Assembly: GCA_030549775.1 (NCBI GenBank)
Contig: CM060171.1
Location: 142,322,859-142,386,858, forward strand
DNA: 64,000 nt
Source: Tamarix chinensis
Taxonomy: Eukaryota > Streptophyta > Magnoliopsida > Caryophyllales > Tamaricaceae
Reading direction: 5' to 3'
Each line of letters starts with the position of its first letter. Positions within the stretch are counted from its first letter, which is position 1. Below the pieces are notes generated by a model. The model was not told where the DNA came from. It was given only the letters and a program-made list of their open reading frames with translations, and made no database searches. Positions 1 to 10,060 of this stretch are shown one piece after another. The position numbers were made by a program, and so were the translations under genes.

Positions 1-455
1 CCAGCTACTCAACCTAATTTGATGATATCTGGACTTCAGATCCAGCTTTGAAAAGACTATTGCCCCGTGCAATTCGTCTAGCAGCTCATCAATTACGGGT
101 ATGAAATATTTGTTCGATACAGTCATCTTATTCGATGCTCCGTAATTAACATAGAACCGCTAACTCCCATCCTTCTTTCTGACTAGTAGCACCACGCTAA
201 AGAAAGGGAAGTGACTTGAACGAATCATTCCCACTGTTAACATGTCTCCCACCAACCTTTCAATATCATCCTTTTATATCTAAGGGTATCTATACAGGCG
301 CACACTCACTTGTATCATTAAGGACAGCAGGAGTATTTTATGATCCAAATCTCGTGCAGGTACTAATCCCTCCATTTCCTTTAATATCTCGAGAAAGGCT
401 CATATCTCCTCTTCCACTTCAAAGGGAACACTACTAGAAGTCTCCCTAAGCTTCT
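1..455 (-). pseudogene. gypsy reverse transcriptase, N-terminal part (truncated by window edge)
   Basis: Minus-strand translation gives the palm entry of a Ty3/gypsy reverse transcriptase: a degenerate VRLYRYP motif, then LLVRKKDGS, a decayed FCVDYRALN-type motif, the [13 protein letters not shown] segment and [15 protein letters not shown] at the window edge. At least three in-frame stops interrupt it, so it is non-functional. The catalytic DD motif would lie outside the window. The segment matches the same part of the plus-strand copy at about 8030-8330 residue for residue in most conserved positions. Confidence 0.75.
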
Positions 456-459
456 GTCA

Positions 460-1047
460 TTAAGGTACAACATTCCAACAAAATGCCTTGGTTTTTTTCC
501 CAAAAGTGCACAATGACTTGAGAGAAACTTGAGTTCTGCACGGTCCCAGGTCCCCTCTCAAGGTTATTGATGTATTTCCCAAATTAAAATTCATTTGTAA
601 CACCCTCCAATTAACCTGCATAATTCCAAGTTTCTCCAACTGTTGCATGCCTAACATAACTTCTGCACTTCCCAACTCTAAAGGCAGAAAATCTTCTACA
701 ATTACTATCTTCGGCAATGTCAGCACCACACCCTTGCAAATTCCAACAGTTTGGATGGAATTACCTGTGCCCATGAGTACCTCACAGGAAGCGGAGGCAG
801 AAAGTGGTAACCCAAAATGTCTCACCAAATCTTGTGTAATAAAGTTGTGTATAGCCCCACAGTCGACCAAAATCACCACTATTACCCCCTTAATTTCCCC
901 TTTAAGCTTCATAATCCTGAGAGTAGTCAAAGCCACAACTGAATTCATGGAGAGCTCAGCCTGTTCCTTTACCTCTGCAATCTCCTCTAGATAAACCGGT
1001 GGAGGGTTCTTCTTGTCATCCTCCTCCTCATCTTCCACCATCAACAC
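460..1047 (-). pseudogene. gypsy gag-pol aspartic protease domain
   Basis: A 195-codon open stretch on the minus strand. It contains the retroviral-type protease signature ILVDCGAIHNFI, with the catalytic Asp kept in a DCGA version of DSGA, then a flap-like segment and the downstream LGMQQLEKLG motif typical of plant gypsy proteases. The acidic N-terminus (DEEEDDKK) matches the linker that joins gag to protease in this lineage. The plus-strand relative at 7251-7928 has the same layout but has lost the catalytic Asp. Gag, which should precede it, is separated by the inserted hAT-like element at 1312-3082. Confidence 0.8.
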
Positions 1048-1303
1048 CTATAGCTGTCGATGATGACACTTATGTCTAGGAGTATACTTCTAGCAACACC
1101 TGAAACACAATCATCGATCCCATCAACGCCTCATTTCCGTGTATGATAGTCGCTAGAATCATCCATCTAAGATTCTTTGGCCGAAAGTTGGGCTTGGTCT
1201 AGGTTGGGATCCTTCTTGTTAAAATTGGGAGAGAGCTAATTCATACTCCTGAAAACGAGGAAGATGAAGGTGGTGGTTGGGAGTTTGGGCTAGCTTGGGC
1301 CTA

Positions 1304-1311
1304 GCGCTGAT
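1304..1311. repeat. left target-site duplication of the 1.77-kb hAT-like element
   Basis: GCGCTGAT here and GCGCCGAT at 3083-3090 flank the insertion with one mismatch. Eight bases is the hAT superfamily length. An uninterrupted related stretch at 3163-3187 (cttgggcctagtgccgatca) shows what the empty site looks like. Confidence 0.6.
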
Positions 1312-1487
1312 TAAAGCTAGCAATAGTTGACCCGACCCAACCCGCCCAGCCCACACAAAACCTAACCTGACTTAACCCAATAAATTCATCAACCCGACCC
1401 AATCCGACGCTGACCCGAATATAAGTGATCCGACCTAACCCAACCCCAACCCATAACCCACCATTAACCTGACCCCGAGCAATAAAA

Positions 1488-1800
1488 TCGCGGTCGCAGT
1501 CGCGATTGCGGTTGCAGTGTCGCGGTATCGGAGCATCACAAATGATATTTTATATGTCATGGTTGTCGCAGCATTATTTTTTTATTTTTTTTCACAATAA
1601 ATATTAGCAAATACCAATAAATATCGGTAAATATTGGTAGAATATCGGCAAATATCAGTGGATAACCGATATATCGCCGATAAATATGTGAAATTCTAAA
1701 TCCGTCGCGTATCGCCAATTTCGTGTATCAGCTGACCCAAAATCCGATAAATATCGGCCAATATTGCGTATCGGGACCAATATTTAATTGTATGCCCGAC
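1488..1800. repeat. degenerate TATCGG / CGCGGT repeat block inside the hAT-like element
   Basis: The block starts with a run of GTCGCGGT-like words (about 1488-1530), then carries many copies of TATCGG and its complement (for example 1623-1690 and 1748-1785) around an AT-rich centre. This is the subterminal style of a hAT MITE, so it may be a further nested and worn element. No clean terminal repeat or target duplication could be fixed. Confidence 0.4.
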
Positions 1801-2328
1801 CCGCCATCTACCCGACCCGCTATCAATCCGACTCGACTCCACAAAACCAAATTCAATATTAACCAGCTATGATAATAAAAAAATACACATGTTTTATTAT
1901 TTATTTAAAGTATTCACAATTATATTATTATTTATATTTTACTTTTTTTTTAATTTTTATTGTGAACTTATTTATTCACCAACAATAATCTAATTTTTCC
2001 TATTTTTTCGTGTAAAAACATAACATTAAAAATTCAAAATAATAAACCAATAGCAATTAATAACACATTATTAATCACATATTTACATTAAATTAAACTT
2101 GATACTTGCTCACGTGGTTAATAAGTTAGATTAATTTTGACGGCCAATATCCTATGTGACCCAAATCCAAAGTGATTTGATCTAGAATTAACTCGACCCG
2201 AACCTGACCCGAACCCAACCCGACCTAAAAAGACATAATTTGTCGAGTTAACCCAAACCTAACCCATGAAATTAACTCGAACACAAAAGCACTTGAATAC
2301 GAGCTCACTAGGCCCAAAACCAACCAAA

Positions 2329-2781
2329 TAGGAATGTAAACGGGAAGGGTACTCCCATACCCGTACCTGTACCCGTACATGATAAGGAAATCCATACCCC
2401 AAACGGGTATCCATTAACACATCCATATCCATATTTGTTAGACATCTATTACCCAACAGATAATCTGTTTACCATTTACCGGATATTATTCAGCAGATAA
2501 ATCTATTACCCGACAGATACACCCATTTAGAGTTAAGTCAAATGACATTTTTAACCTTAATTTATACTATATTTATTTTAAAATTAAGGATAAAAAGGTA
2601 ATTATATTTCTAGTAAATGGGTACGGATATGGATATGGGTACAGGTACAAATATAGATAGCTCATACCTAAATCTGTATCTGAAACTGACAGGTATTTTT
2701 TCTATCCTCCATATCCGTTTAAGTATCTAGCGGATAAAATCCATCGGATTTCGGGTAAATTCCGCCCTATTTACATTCCTA
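2329..2781. mobile_element. hAT-type MITE with TACCCGTACC subterminal repeats, nested
   Basis: A 453-bp element with inverted ends TAGGAATGTAAACGGG and, reversed, TAGGAATGTAAATAGGG; 12 of the first 12 bases are identical. Subterminal words are ATACCCGTACC on the left (2350-2400) and GGGTACGGATATGG on the right (2615-2660). It lies inside the CCCGACC element and so inserted later. The flanks (caaccaaa and aacctgac) agree only partly, so the 8-bp duplication has decayed or was altered. Confidence 0.65.
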
Positions 2782-3123
2782 AACCTGACTCGATCCAACC
2801 CGACAAGCTAACCTGAAATAATCCGAAACCGAACTATCTCAACCCAAACTCAACCCAACTCGGTAAATTAAACTGATACGACCTGAATTTGCAACGACTT
2901 GATTCCCAACCCAACCCTTGCAATAAGACGACCTAAAATGATCTGAACCCAAAATGACTCAACCCGACCTGACCCGCAACCGACCAACAAAGAAAAATAA
3001 CCTGCAAATAACCCAACCCGAAATGACCCGACCCTTATAACCCGACTCGAACTTGACCCGCCCAATTCAATTTCCGCCTATAGCGCCGATCATGTTACCA
3101 TAGCATGTGTGTACCAGTAGGTC

Positions 3124-3995
3124 TCAGTTTAGGCTATAGCTCGAATAAGTTGGTGTGTGTATCTTGGGCCTAGTGCCGATCATATTACCTAAAGGGTTTG
3201 GGCTAGAGCCCCATGCTTGGACGGTGTGGTTCTTTTCCTCTACTAATTGGGCCGCCTCCATAATTTCAGTGAGCCCAGTAGGTCTCAGTAAGTGTACCTT
3301 AGCCATAATCGTTGGTTTCAGACCTTTCAAGAACGTGCTCTCCTGCACTTCCTCGGACAATCGGCCTTGCAATGGTGTTGCCAACAGCTCAAACTCCTCC
3401 AGATACTCTTTGACGGTTGATAGTTGCCAAATCGCTTGGAATTTTTCACATAGCAACCCCATTTGTTTCGGCAGGAACATCTCTCGAAAATTCCACCAAG
3501 TAAAGAATTTCTTCCCTTCCTCGGCATACTCGAACCAGGCCAACGCCCTCCTCTCTATAGCCACCGCCATTGCCTCCATCTTCTCTGCCTCCGATATTTG
3601 ATTCAAGTTGAAATACCTCTCTATTCGGAATAGCCATGCGTCCGAATCCGTGCCATTGAAGGTCAGAAACTCCATTTGGCGGGCTTATCAATGATCATTA
3701 CTCTACTCCTCTCCACCCTCTGCCACTGGCGAAGGTACACCACCACCCTCATCCGGATGTTGCCTTCTAGGATTGATCAACGAGGAACTCCCATTTTTGG
3801 CTCGGTCTGTGTACAATAAAAAAGACAAGTATGGATTCCATTCCCTTCTCAATCAAAGCCCGGTCGCTCCTCAATCACAAGTACTTGTCGAACTCCATCC
3901 TTAAGCAGAACCATTTCCTTTTGCCAATCTTCTTGAATAAGCATTAGCCATTCATCCATCTTTGCCTCCAACTCCTCCAGCTTCTTAGGCGCCAT
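3124..3995 (-). pseudogene. gypsy gag polyprotein N-terminal and capsid part
   Basis: The likely start is the ATG at 3995-3993 (MAPKKLEELEAKMDEW, a charged coiled-coil-like leader), matching the MAQKKVDALEEKL start of the plus-strand relative at 6279. The frame is then disturbed until a 183-codon open stretch (3675-3124) that carries the retrotransposon gag core: FNGTDSDAWLFRIERYF, ALAWFEYAEEG, FLPKQ..LCEKF, LEEFELLATPLQGRLSEEVQ and FLKGLKP. Gag forms the particle that houses reverse transcription. Lesions between 3995 and 3675, plus the downstream hAT insertion, make it a relic. Confidence 0.8.
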
Positions 3996-4039
3996 CTTCC
4001 AAGTCACCACCTTCGTAGAACTCGTAGAAGTACCAAAAC

Positions 4040-4427
4040 AACACTAAATTATGCAAGCAAAAAAAAATTAATTGAGCGATGAAGAGAGGATTCCTTATAT
4101 TCTCAGATGTGGGAAGACACGGCCAAGCATTCAAGGTCTAGGCACCTCCATCCAATAGACTTTTCTTTTCCTCCCCCTCTCCTCAGTTCCCGACTCTATT
4201 TAATACTCCCCCTAGCCCCGCCACCAACAGAAAATATGCTCCAAGGACAGCCAAATAAAAGTCATAACCACTAACAGACTCCCCTAACCCCCACTCTAAT
4301 AAGGAAATGCTACGAATGTAAAGGCTAAAATGCCCTTGCTAGCCTATCATAACAAACAAATCCTACACTAGGCCTCACAACCCTCCTCTATTCTTCCTAA
4401 CATGTGTATTTAATCATGGGCCTATCA
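4040..4427 (-). repeat. 5' LTR of the minus-strand gypsy element
   Basis: Read on the minus strand it begins TGATAGGCCCATGATTAAAT, homologous to TGATAGACCCTTAATTCGAT at the LTR start of the element at 5782/10747. Both continue with a similar ACACAT..GTTAGGAAG stretch. The inner end is placed near 4040 because the gag leader follows. A primer site is only suggested (TTGGTACTTC near 4040-4031). The partner LTR lies outside the window. Confidence 0.6.
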
Positions 4428-4574
4428 ATTTAACCTAACTTAGGTTCATGTTCAACTAGCTAACATAATCTGAGTTTACCTCAACCCAAATGGACTACAA
4501 GAAACGAATGGCTAACTAGAACAATAAACCACATAATCATAACCCAAATAGCAAGTACCCACTGTCAAATATTC
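4428..4574. other. short non-repeat spacer between two retrotransposons
   Basis: About 150 bp of AT-rich DNA with no gene signal, between the gypsy LTR and the copia target duplication AAAAA at 4575-4579. If the copia element landed in the third intron of the YbaK-domain gene, this is the continuation of that intron. Confidence 0.5.
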
Positions 4575-4579
4575 AAAAA

Positions 4580-4950
4580 TATTAGCATATATAATGCCAA
4601 CTCAACAATACACATCAGTAACTCAACATACAGTACTCAACTAACACACGCCAATACCAGAACATGCAAACTGATTTATGATACAAACTCATTTCTGTTA
4701 TATTGATTAGTTAGCTACACAACAATCCTATTTGTAGTTGTAATAGCTTTATTACACCATTGATACTTACGTTAGGTACATCTATAAATATGGTTGTAGC
4801 AGACAAAGTACACGTGGGTTGTAATACTACAATCTATGAGAATATACAATCTATAATTCTCCTGTCTATCATCTTTTCTTCTTTTCTTCAAAGTTCCTCC
4901 ATTCTCCTTTTTCTTGAAACCTTCAATTTTCCATTTCAAGAATTGTAATA
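4580..4950 (+). repeat. 5' LTR of the copia element
   Basis: Begins TATTAGCATATATAATGCCA and ends ...AATTGTAATA. The 3' copy at 13509 begins TATTGGCATATATAATGCCA and ends ...AATTGCAATA. The TTTCTTGAAACCTTCAAT stretch near the end is shared. The primer binding site follows directly. Confidence 0.88.
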
Positions 4951-4962
4951 TGGTATTAGAGC
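4951..4962 (+). promoter_or_regulatory. primer binding site of the copia element (tRNA-Met)
   Basis: TGGTATTAGAGC starts at the first base after the LTR. It differs by one base from TGGTATCAGAGC, the complement of the plant initiator tRNA-Met 3' end. Confidence 0.85.
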
Positions 4963-5097
4963 TTCATTAGCACAATAATCAAACCAACATTTCCTTCTTT
5001 TGATCACCCTTCAAAGCAGTAAATCCTCAAGTCACAAAAATAGATTCCACACATCGGCAAGCGATTGATGAGTTCATGAATTCTACACACATCGATC

Positions 5098-5781
5098 AAA
5101 CCCTCCTAATTACGCTTTAGCAACCAAGAAATTGGATGGTACAAACTATGGTTATTGGAAGAGGTCTGTAGAGATTTCACTCACTGCTAGGGACAAGCTT
5201 TCATTCATTCAAGGTAAATTCAAAGTACCCGATAAAAAATCACTACTGTAATATTCTACAGGACAACTAAGAATAAATGGAGTCAATTGGAGCATAGGTT
5301 CGAGCAGAGTTCAATGACCAAGTTCTTTGAAGTTCAAAAAGATTTGGCTCTCATCTCACAATTTAATCTCCCCATCACGTGCTATTTCACTAAGATCAAG
5401 AAATTATAGGATGAATTCGATGATCTCATTGATCTCCCAGATTGTAATTGGTCGAAATTTCTTGATCTCATACAGAAACATCAACTTACTAAAGTCCTCA
5501 TGGGCTTAAATCAATCATATACAATGATTCATGGGAATATAATTAGAAAGAAGCCGCCTCCAAATCTTAATCAAGCATACAGCATGTTGCTCCAGGAAGA
5601 GAAGTGACAAACCATTCAAAATTCAACTGTATTAAATTCTGAATTCTCTACAATTTTCACTCAACAAAACTTTGCATATAGAAATCAATAGAAGAATCAT
5701 AGGAGTGCCAAGAAAAATAAACTACTGTAGTCATTGCAAAATGGCAAGACACTCGACTGAGAGATGTTATGAGCAGCATCG
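5098..5781 (+). pseudogene. copia gag with CCHC zinc knuckle, broken
   Basis: Several frames give fragments of a plant copia gag: a KLDGTNYGYWKRSVEISLTA segment near 5125-5190, an LQKDLALIS-like segment near 5330, an LNQSYTMIHGNIIRKKPPPN region near 5510-5560, and finally the zinc knuckle CSHCKMARHSTERC (C-x2-C-x4-H-x4-C) at about 5730-5772. Frameshifts and stops are frequent, so no gag can be made. The nested gypsy element interrupts the sequence nine bases after the knuckle. Confidence 0.75.
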
Positions 5782-6247
5782 TGATAGACCCTTAATTTGA
5801 TACACCTATGTGAGGAAGGGCAAAAGAGGGACTATGGAATAAGAAGTGTGCTGATTAGTTATTTGTTGAAGTGTCCAGTATGTTGAGTCTTATTTTGCTA
5901 TTTTATTTTATTTTTACTGATAGGGCGTTGGGGAAGGGTCTATCAGCTAGTGGATGAGTCACCTTATTCTGTTATTCGGTTGAATCAAGTCAGTGATGTC
6001 AGGGGGGAGGGAAAGAAGCTGTTAGCTCGAGTATTAAGAGGAGAGGAGAGAGAGGGGGGAAGGCAAGAATTAAGTTGGTTGTGGGAGGTGTCAGGACCTC
6101 GAATCCCTAGCTGTAACTTTTCTTTCTCTTCGTATCAATAGCGCATACTTCCTTTCTCGCCTAAATTCATTGCATTAAATCTAGTTGTAATTCTGTTTCA
6201 ACTCTCTTGTCATTGCTGGTGTTGATCCTAAGGGCAGGTTCTTATCA
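5782..6247 (+). repeat. 5' LTR of the Reina-like gypsy element
   Basis: 466 bp, TGATAGACCC...GGTTCTTATCA, preceded by CATCG. Short open frames inside it (for example 5950-6141) occur in both LTR copies and are not genes. Confidence 0.95.
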
Positions 6248-6250
6248 ATT

Positions 6251-6262
6251 TGGTATCAGAGC
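6251..6262 (+). promoter_or_regulatory. primer binding site of the gypsy element (tRNA-Met)
   Basis: TGGTATCAGAGC, three bases after the LTR, is an exact complement of the plant initiator tRNA-Met 3' terminus. Confidence 0.92.
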
Positions 6263-6278
6263 AGTTCGATGGGAAACA

Positions 6279-7229
6279 ATGGCACAGAAGAAGGTGGATG
6301 CTCTGGAGGAGAAATTAGCGGTGGTACAGGAAGAATGGCAAAAAGAGATTGAATCGATGCGTGATGATACGAAAAGGATTCCGATTCTAGAGAAAACAAT
6401 GAGTGAGGTGCTCAGCAAGTTGGATCAAATGATGGGTGTTTCGTCATCCCCTGCACCAAGGGAGCTTAGAACTGATGAATTTATGGGGATGGCGCCACTT
6501 GCTCAACCGGAGTTTCGTGCAAATACAAAGTCCGAAGGCAGGCAATCGGAAAATAGATCGACAAGACAACTAGAGCTCCCCATCTTCAATGGAGTTGACC
6601 CAGATGGGTGGCTATTTCGAGCAAAGCGATACTTTAATTGGAACCAAATGAGCGAAGAAGAGAGACTAGAAACTGTAGCGGTGGCTATAGAGGGGTAGGC
6701 ATTGGCCTGGTTCCAATATATGGAAGAAGGGAGGAAGTTTGCATCCTAGAGTGGGTTTAAGGAGGCCTTTCTCCTTTGATTCCGACCCAGTCATGAAGGG
6801 AGCCTCTGCGAGAAATTTCTTGCGTTCCGGCAGACGAACACTGTAGAGGAATTTTTGGAGAATTTTGAGCTCTTAGCAGCGCCACTGCAAGGGTGAATTT
6901 CGGAAGAAGTGCTCGAAGGCACGTTCCTCAACGGCCTGAAACCAGCCATCTGTGGCAAAGTGAGGATGATGAGACCTTGTGGACTGTCAGAGATCATAGT
7001 GGCATCGCGAATGTTCGAGGATAAGAACAGAGTTGTCCAAGCCAGCCGGGGAGGATGGGGTGGGTCTAGGCCCAAAACAGACCATTTGGCTCAAGGCCCA
7101 CCGAGCCCAAAAGGGGCAAATTCTGGATCGACTTTTGCGGTTCCCCTGAGAACACAATTCACAGCAGCAAAATCAGGGGCACCACCGACGACTGCAATTG
7201 GCCACGTGGGGGAGCCGGTGAGCATCTGA
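6279..7229 (+). pseudogene. gypsy gag with in-frame stops
   Basis: The frame opens at ATG 6279 (MAQKKVDALEEKL, coiled-coil-like leader) and stays in one phase to 7229. Premature stops occur at 6696 (TAG), near 6747 (TAG), near 6777 (TGA) and near 6893 (TGA), and a TGA at 7227 separates gag from the protease part. Recognisable core: LPIFNGVDPDGWLFRAKRYF, ALAWFQYMEEGRKF, LCEKFLAF, VEEFLENFELLAAPLQG and EGTFLNGLKPAI. The tail is Pro/Gly/Ser-rich and lacks a clear CCHC knuckle. Gag would form the virus-like particle. The single phase suggests decay by point mutation after an intact start. Confidence 0.85.
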
Positions 7230-7250
7230 CGAACACCAGGATACCAAAAG

Positions 7251-7928
7251 TTGACCGACGCTGAGCTTCTACGCTGCCGAGAGCTGGTGGTAGATGACTC
7301 GCAGGAACCTGACGAAGAGGAAGAAGAGCTGGAAGCACAAGCGGAAGGAGCGATAGGAGGCGTAGAAGGGCGGGTTGAGTTATCCCTTAATTCAATTGTG
7401 AGTTTCACAACTCCCAGAACGATGAAGCTGCGGGGAAAGGTTCAAGGGGAATCAGTGGTGGTGTTGGTAAATTGTGGTGCTACTCACAATTTTGTAGCCT
7501 GGGAATTAGTTCACTGACTAAAGCTGCCACTATCATCGACGGCATCTTATGGAGTCTTGATGGGCACCGGAAGTTCAACCCAAACGGAAGGCATTTGTCG
7601 GAGAATTTCACTTACCCTTCCGGAAATTGAGGTAATTGAGGACTTCCTTCCACTGAACTTAGGAAGTGCAGACATGATTCTTGGTATGCAGTGGCTCGAG
7701 AAGTTGAGAACGATGCAAATTAATTGGAAATTACTGTTGATGACATTCCATGTGGGTAAAACTCAAATGACTTTGAGAGGGGAAGCTGACATATGTAAAA
7801 CTCAGGTGTCATTGAAGTCCTTAGTGCGAACTATGCACAAGGAAGGAAGTGGGCTGCTATTGGAATGTTGTTCTTTACACAAATGGAGGAGTTACCCACT
7901 CATGCTGAGATACCCCAACCAATTTTAA
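7251..7928 (+). pseudogene. gypsy aspartic protease domain, catalytic Asp replaced
   Basis: In the same phase as gag, an acidic linker (EPDEEEEELEAQ) leads into the protease. The active-site signature reads VNCGATHNF, with Asn where the DSGA/DTGA family has its catalytic Asp, so it should be inactive. A stop at 7515 and a frameshift near 7870 add further breaks. The LNLGSADMILGMQWLEKLRT segment (near 7655-7710) is the conserved downstream motif. In an intact element this enzyme cleaves the gag-pol polyprotein. Confidence 0.82.
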
Positions 7929-9311
7929 GGGTCCTTGATCAGTTCCCAGAGGTGCTGAAGGCAGTGGACAGTTTGCCAACCCCCAGGGACTTTGATCACC
8001 ATATCCCATTACTGCCCGGGACTATTCCAGTCAATGTACGACCCTACCGTTATCCGCAGATACAAAAGGATGAGATAAAAAGGTTGGTGGGAGAAATGCT
8101 AGCCGCGGGATTAATCAGGCCCAGTCACAATCCCTTCTCAAGCCCTATCTTACTAGTCAAGAAAAAAGATGATAGTTGGAAATTTTGTGTAGACTACAGG
8201 GCCCTCAACAAGGTGACAATTCCGGATAAGTTTCCCATTCCAGTCATTGATAAGCTATTGGATGAGTTGAATGGGGCAACCATATTCACTAAGCTCGATT
8301 TGAAATCTAGATACCACCAAATCCGGGTTCACCAAGAGGATATTCCAAAAACTGCATTCCGTACACACGAGGGGCACTATGAGTTCCTGGTAATGCCATT
8401 CAGGTTAATGAATGCTCCGGCTACTTTTCAAGGCTTGATGAAAGAGGTATTCCGACCCTACCTCCGTAGATTTGTACTGGTATTTTTTAACGATATCTTG
8501 GTATATAGCAGAAACATGGAAGATCATATTAGGCACTTGAAGGAAGTATTTAAGATGCTGAGTGAGAATTCACTGACTATTAATATGAAGAAGTGCATAT
8601 TTGCACAACTAGAACTGGAATATTTGGGCCATATTATCTCGGCCAAAGGTGTAGCCACAAACCCGGCTAAGTTGAAATGCATGAATGAATGGCCAGTACC
8701 CAAAACCCTGCGGAAATTAAGAGGATTATCGAGGCTAACTGGGTACTATCGCAAGTTTGTGCAACATTATGGGCAATTGGCAGCACCTCTCACAACCCGG
8801 CTAAAAAAAGATTGTTTCGGGTGGAATGAGGAAGCTCAAAGGGCGTTTGATCGACTCAAGGAAGCCATGCTTGGGGTGCCAATTCTGCGGTTACCTGATT
8901 TCAAATTTCCTTTTGTAATAGAAATAGATGCATCCTGCGTAGGAATAGGAGCAGTATTAATGCAAGGGAGATGTCCTATTGCTTTTTTCAGCCAAGCCTT
9001 GGGACAGCGAGCACAATTGAAATCAGTGTACGAACAGGAATTGATGGAAATAGTGTTGGTCGTGCAGCGGTGGCGACAACTATCTAATGGGGCGGCATTT
9101 TACGATTAGAATAGATCGGAAAAGCTTAAAACTTATGCTAAAACGGCGAGTTTTGTCGGAGGAACACCTTAAATGGCTCTCGAAACTCTGGAGTTTTAAT
9201 TTCAGTATTGAATATAAGACCGGTGAGGAGAATAGAGCGGCCAATGCTCTTTCTCGATTGGAGGAATTCGTGACTCTTTCCGCAATTTCAGTAGCATGGT
9301 TAGACAATTAG
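7865..9311 (+). pseudogene. gypsy reverse transcriptase and RNase H, active-site mutated
   Basis: One open frame of 414 codons (7865-9109) covers the [58 protein letters not shown] and EFLVMPFRLMNAPATFQ. The catalytic motif reads FFNDILVYS instead of FFDDILVYS, losing the first metal-binding Asp. The RNase H part follows (IEIDASCVGIGAVL, QELMEIVLVVQRWR). A frameshift near 9080-9100 moves the remainder (HFTIRIDRKSLKLML...ALSRLEEF) to another phase, ending at 9311. The enzyme would copy element RNA into DNA in the cytoplasmic particle; this copy cannot. Confidence 0.9.
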
Positions 9312-9449
9312 AGCGACCTTCAATCCGAAATTGATAATGATTCCAAGCTGGGAGCGATAAAGAAGAAGCTACAGCTAGGAACAGAAATGGCGGAAGGCTA
9401 CCATCTTAGGAATGGCAATCTTTTTTTTCGGAACAGCTGGTCTTACCCG

Positions 9450-10060
9450 CAAATTCACCGCTGATACCACGCCTCCTAGCTGAATTCCATGGCAGTGGAA
9501 TAGGAGGGCATTCCGGGGTGTTGAAGACTTACCAAAGGCTATCCAAGGAGATGTATTGGGCTAGAATGCGCAAAGATGTCTAGAACTTTGTGGCATCATG
9601 TGGTACTTGTCAACAGCACAAATATTCCACCCTCAGCCCTACAGGTTTACTTCAACCCCTGCCCATACCACAATGGGTCTGGGAAGATATATCCCTAGAC
9701 TTCATCGAGGGGTTGCCAACCACAGATGGGTTCAATTGTGTCCTGGTGGTTGTGGATCGTCTTACCAAGTATGCTCATTTTATTCCACTGAGACACCCAT
9801 TTACTGGTCGATCAGTTGCAGCTGTCTTTGTGAAGAAGATTATACGTTTACATTGGATTCCTAACTCAATTGTATCCGATCATGAAAAAGTTTTCATGAG
9901 TAATTTCTGGAAAGAGTTGTTCAAGACTTGGGGAACTACTCTTCGTTTCAGCACGACCTATCACCCGCAGACGAACGGACAGACAGAGATAGTCAATCGG
10001 AGTTTAGAGACACAACTGCGCTGTTTTGCAAGTGACAAGCCCAAACAGTGGGTGAAATAG
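9450..10060 (+). pseudogene. gypsy integrase, zinc-binding and catalytic core
   Basis: A degenerate HHCC zinc-binding region starts near 9480 (EFHGSGIGGHSG) and reaches CGTCQQHK after a stop at 9581. The 9590-10060 frame holds the DDE core: Asp in [10 protein letters not shown], Asp in IVSDHEKVF and Glu in NGQTEIVN, all three present. An in-frame TAG at 10058 cuts it from the C-terminal domain, which continues in the same phase. Integrase would insert the cDNA and create the 5-bp duplication. Confidence 0.88.

Larger units (their letters stand above)
1312..3082. mobile_element. non-autonomous hAT-like element with CCCGACC subterminal repeats
   Basis: The 1,771-bp interval interrupts the gag-protease region of the minus-strand gypsy element. 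Both ends are packed with degenerate CCCGACC/AACCCGACC words: about 1328-1480 and 1800-1840 on the left, 2160-2230 and 2790-3065 on the right. The ends (TAAAGCTAG... and, inverted, TATAGGCGG...) match weakly, about 9 of 15 positions. The flanking 8-bp near-duplication supports hAT-type insertion. No transposase frame is visible. The centre holds an AT-rich core, a TATCGG-rich block and a second nested hAT. Because the terminal repeats are poor, the exact ends rest mainly on the target duplication and the empty-site comparison. Confidence 0.6.
1..4427 (-). mobile_element. Ty3/gypsy (Reina-like chromovirus) element, 5' part, decayed and interrupted
   Basis: Read on the minus strand, this stretch holds in order a probable 5' LTR (4427 to about 4040), gag (from 3995), an aspartic protease domain (1047-460) and the start of reverse transcriptase (about 455-1, cut by the window edge). 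Its LTR start (TGATAGGCCC..., 4427 leftwards) resembles the LTR start of the complete plus-strand element at 5782, and gag and protease are close relatives of the proteins in that element. Both therefore belong to one Reina-like lineage; the clade name is an inference from the reverse transcriptase pattern and short LTRs. A 1.77-kb hAT-like element (1312-3082) splits the gag tail from the protease. Stop codons show the copy is dead. Confidence 0.85.

Noticed and set aside
15..455. Plus-strand frame at 216-437 as a gene
   Set aside because: Antisense to the minus-strand reverse transcriptase remnant.
5950..6141. 63-codon frame, repeated at 10915-11106
   Set aside because: Lies wholly inside the two LTRs of the gypsy element.
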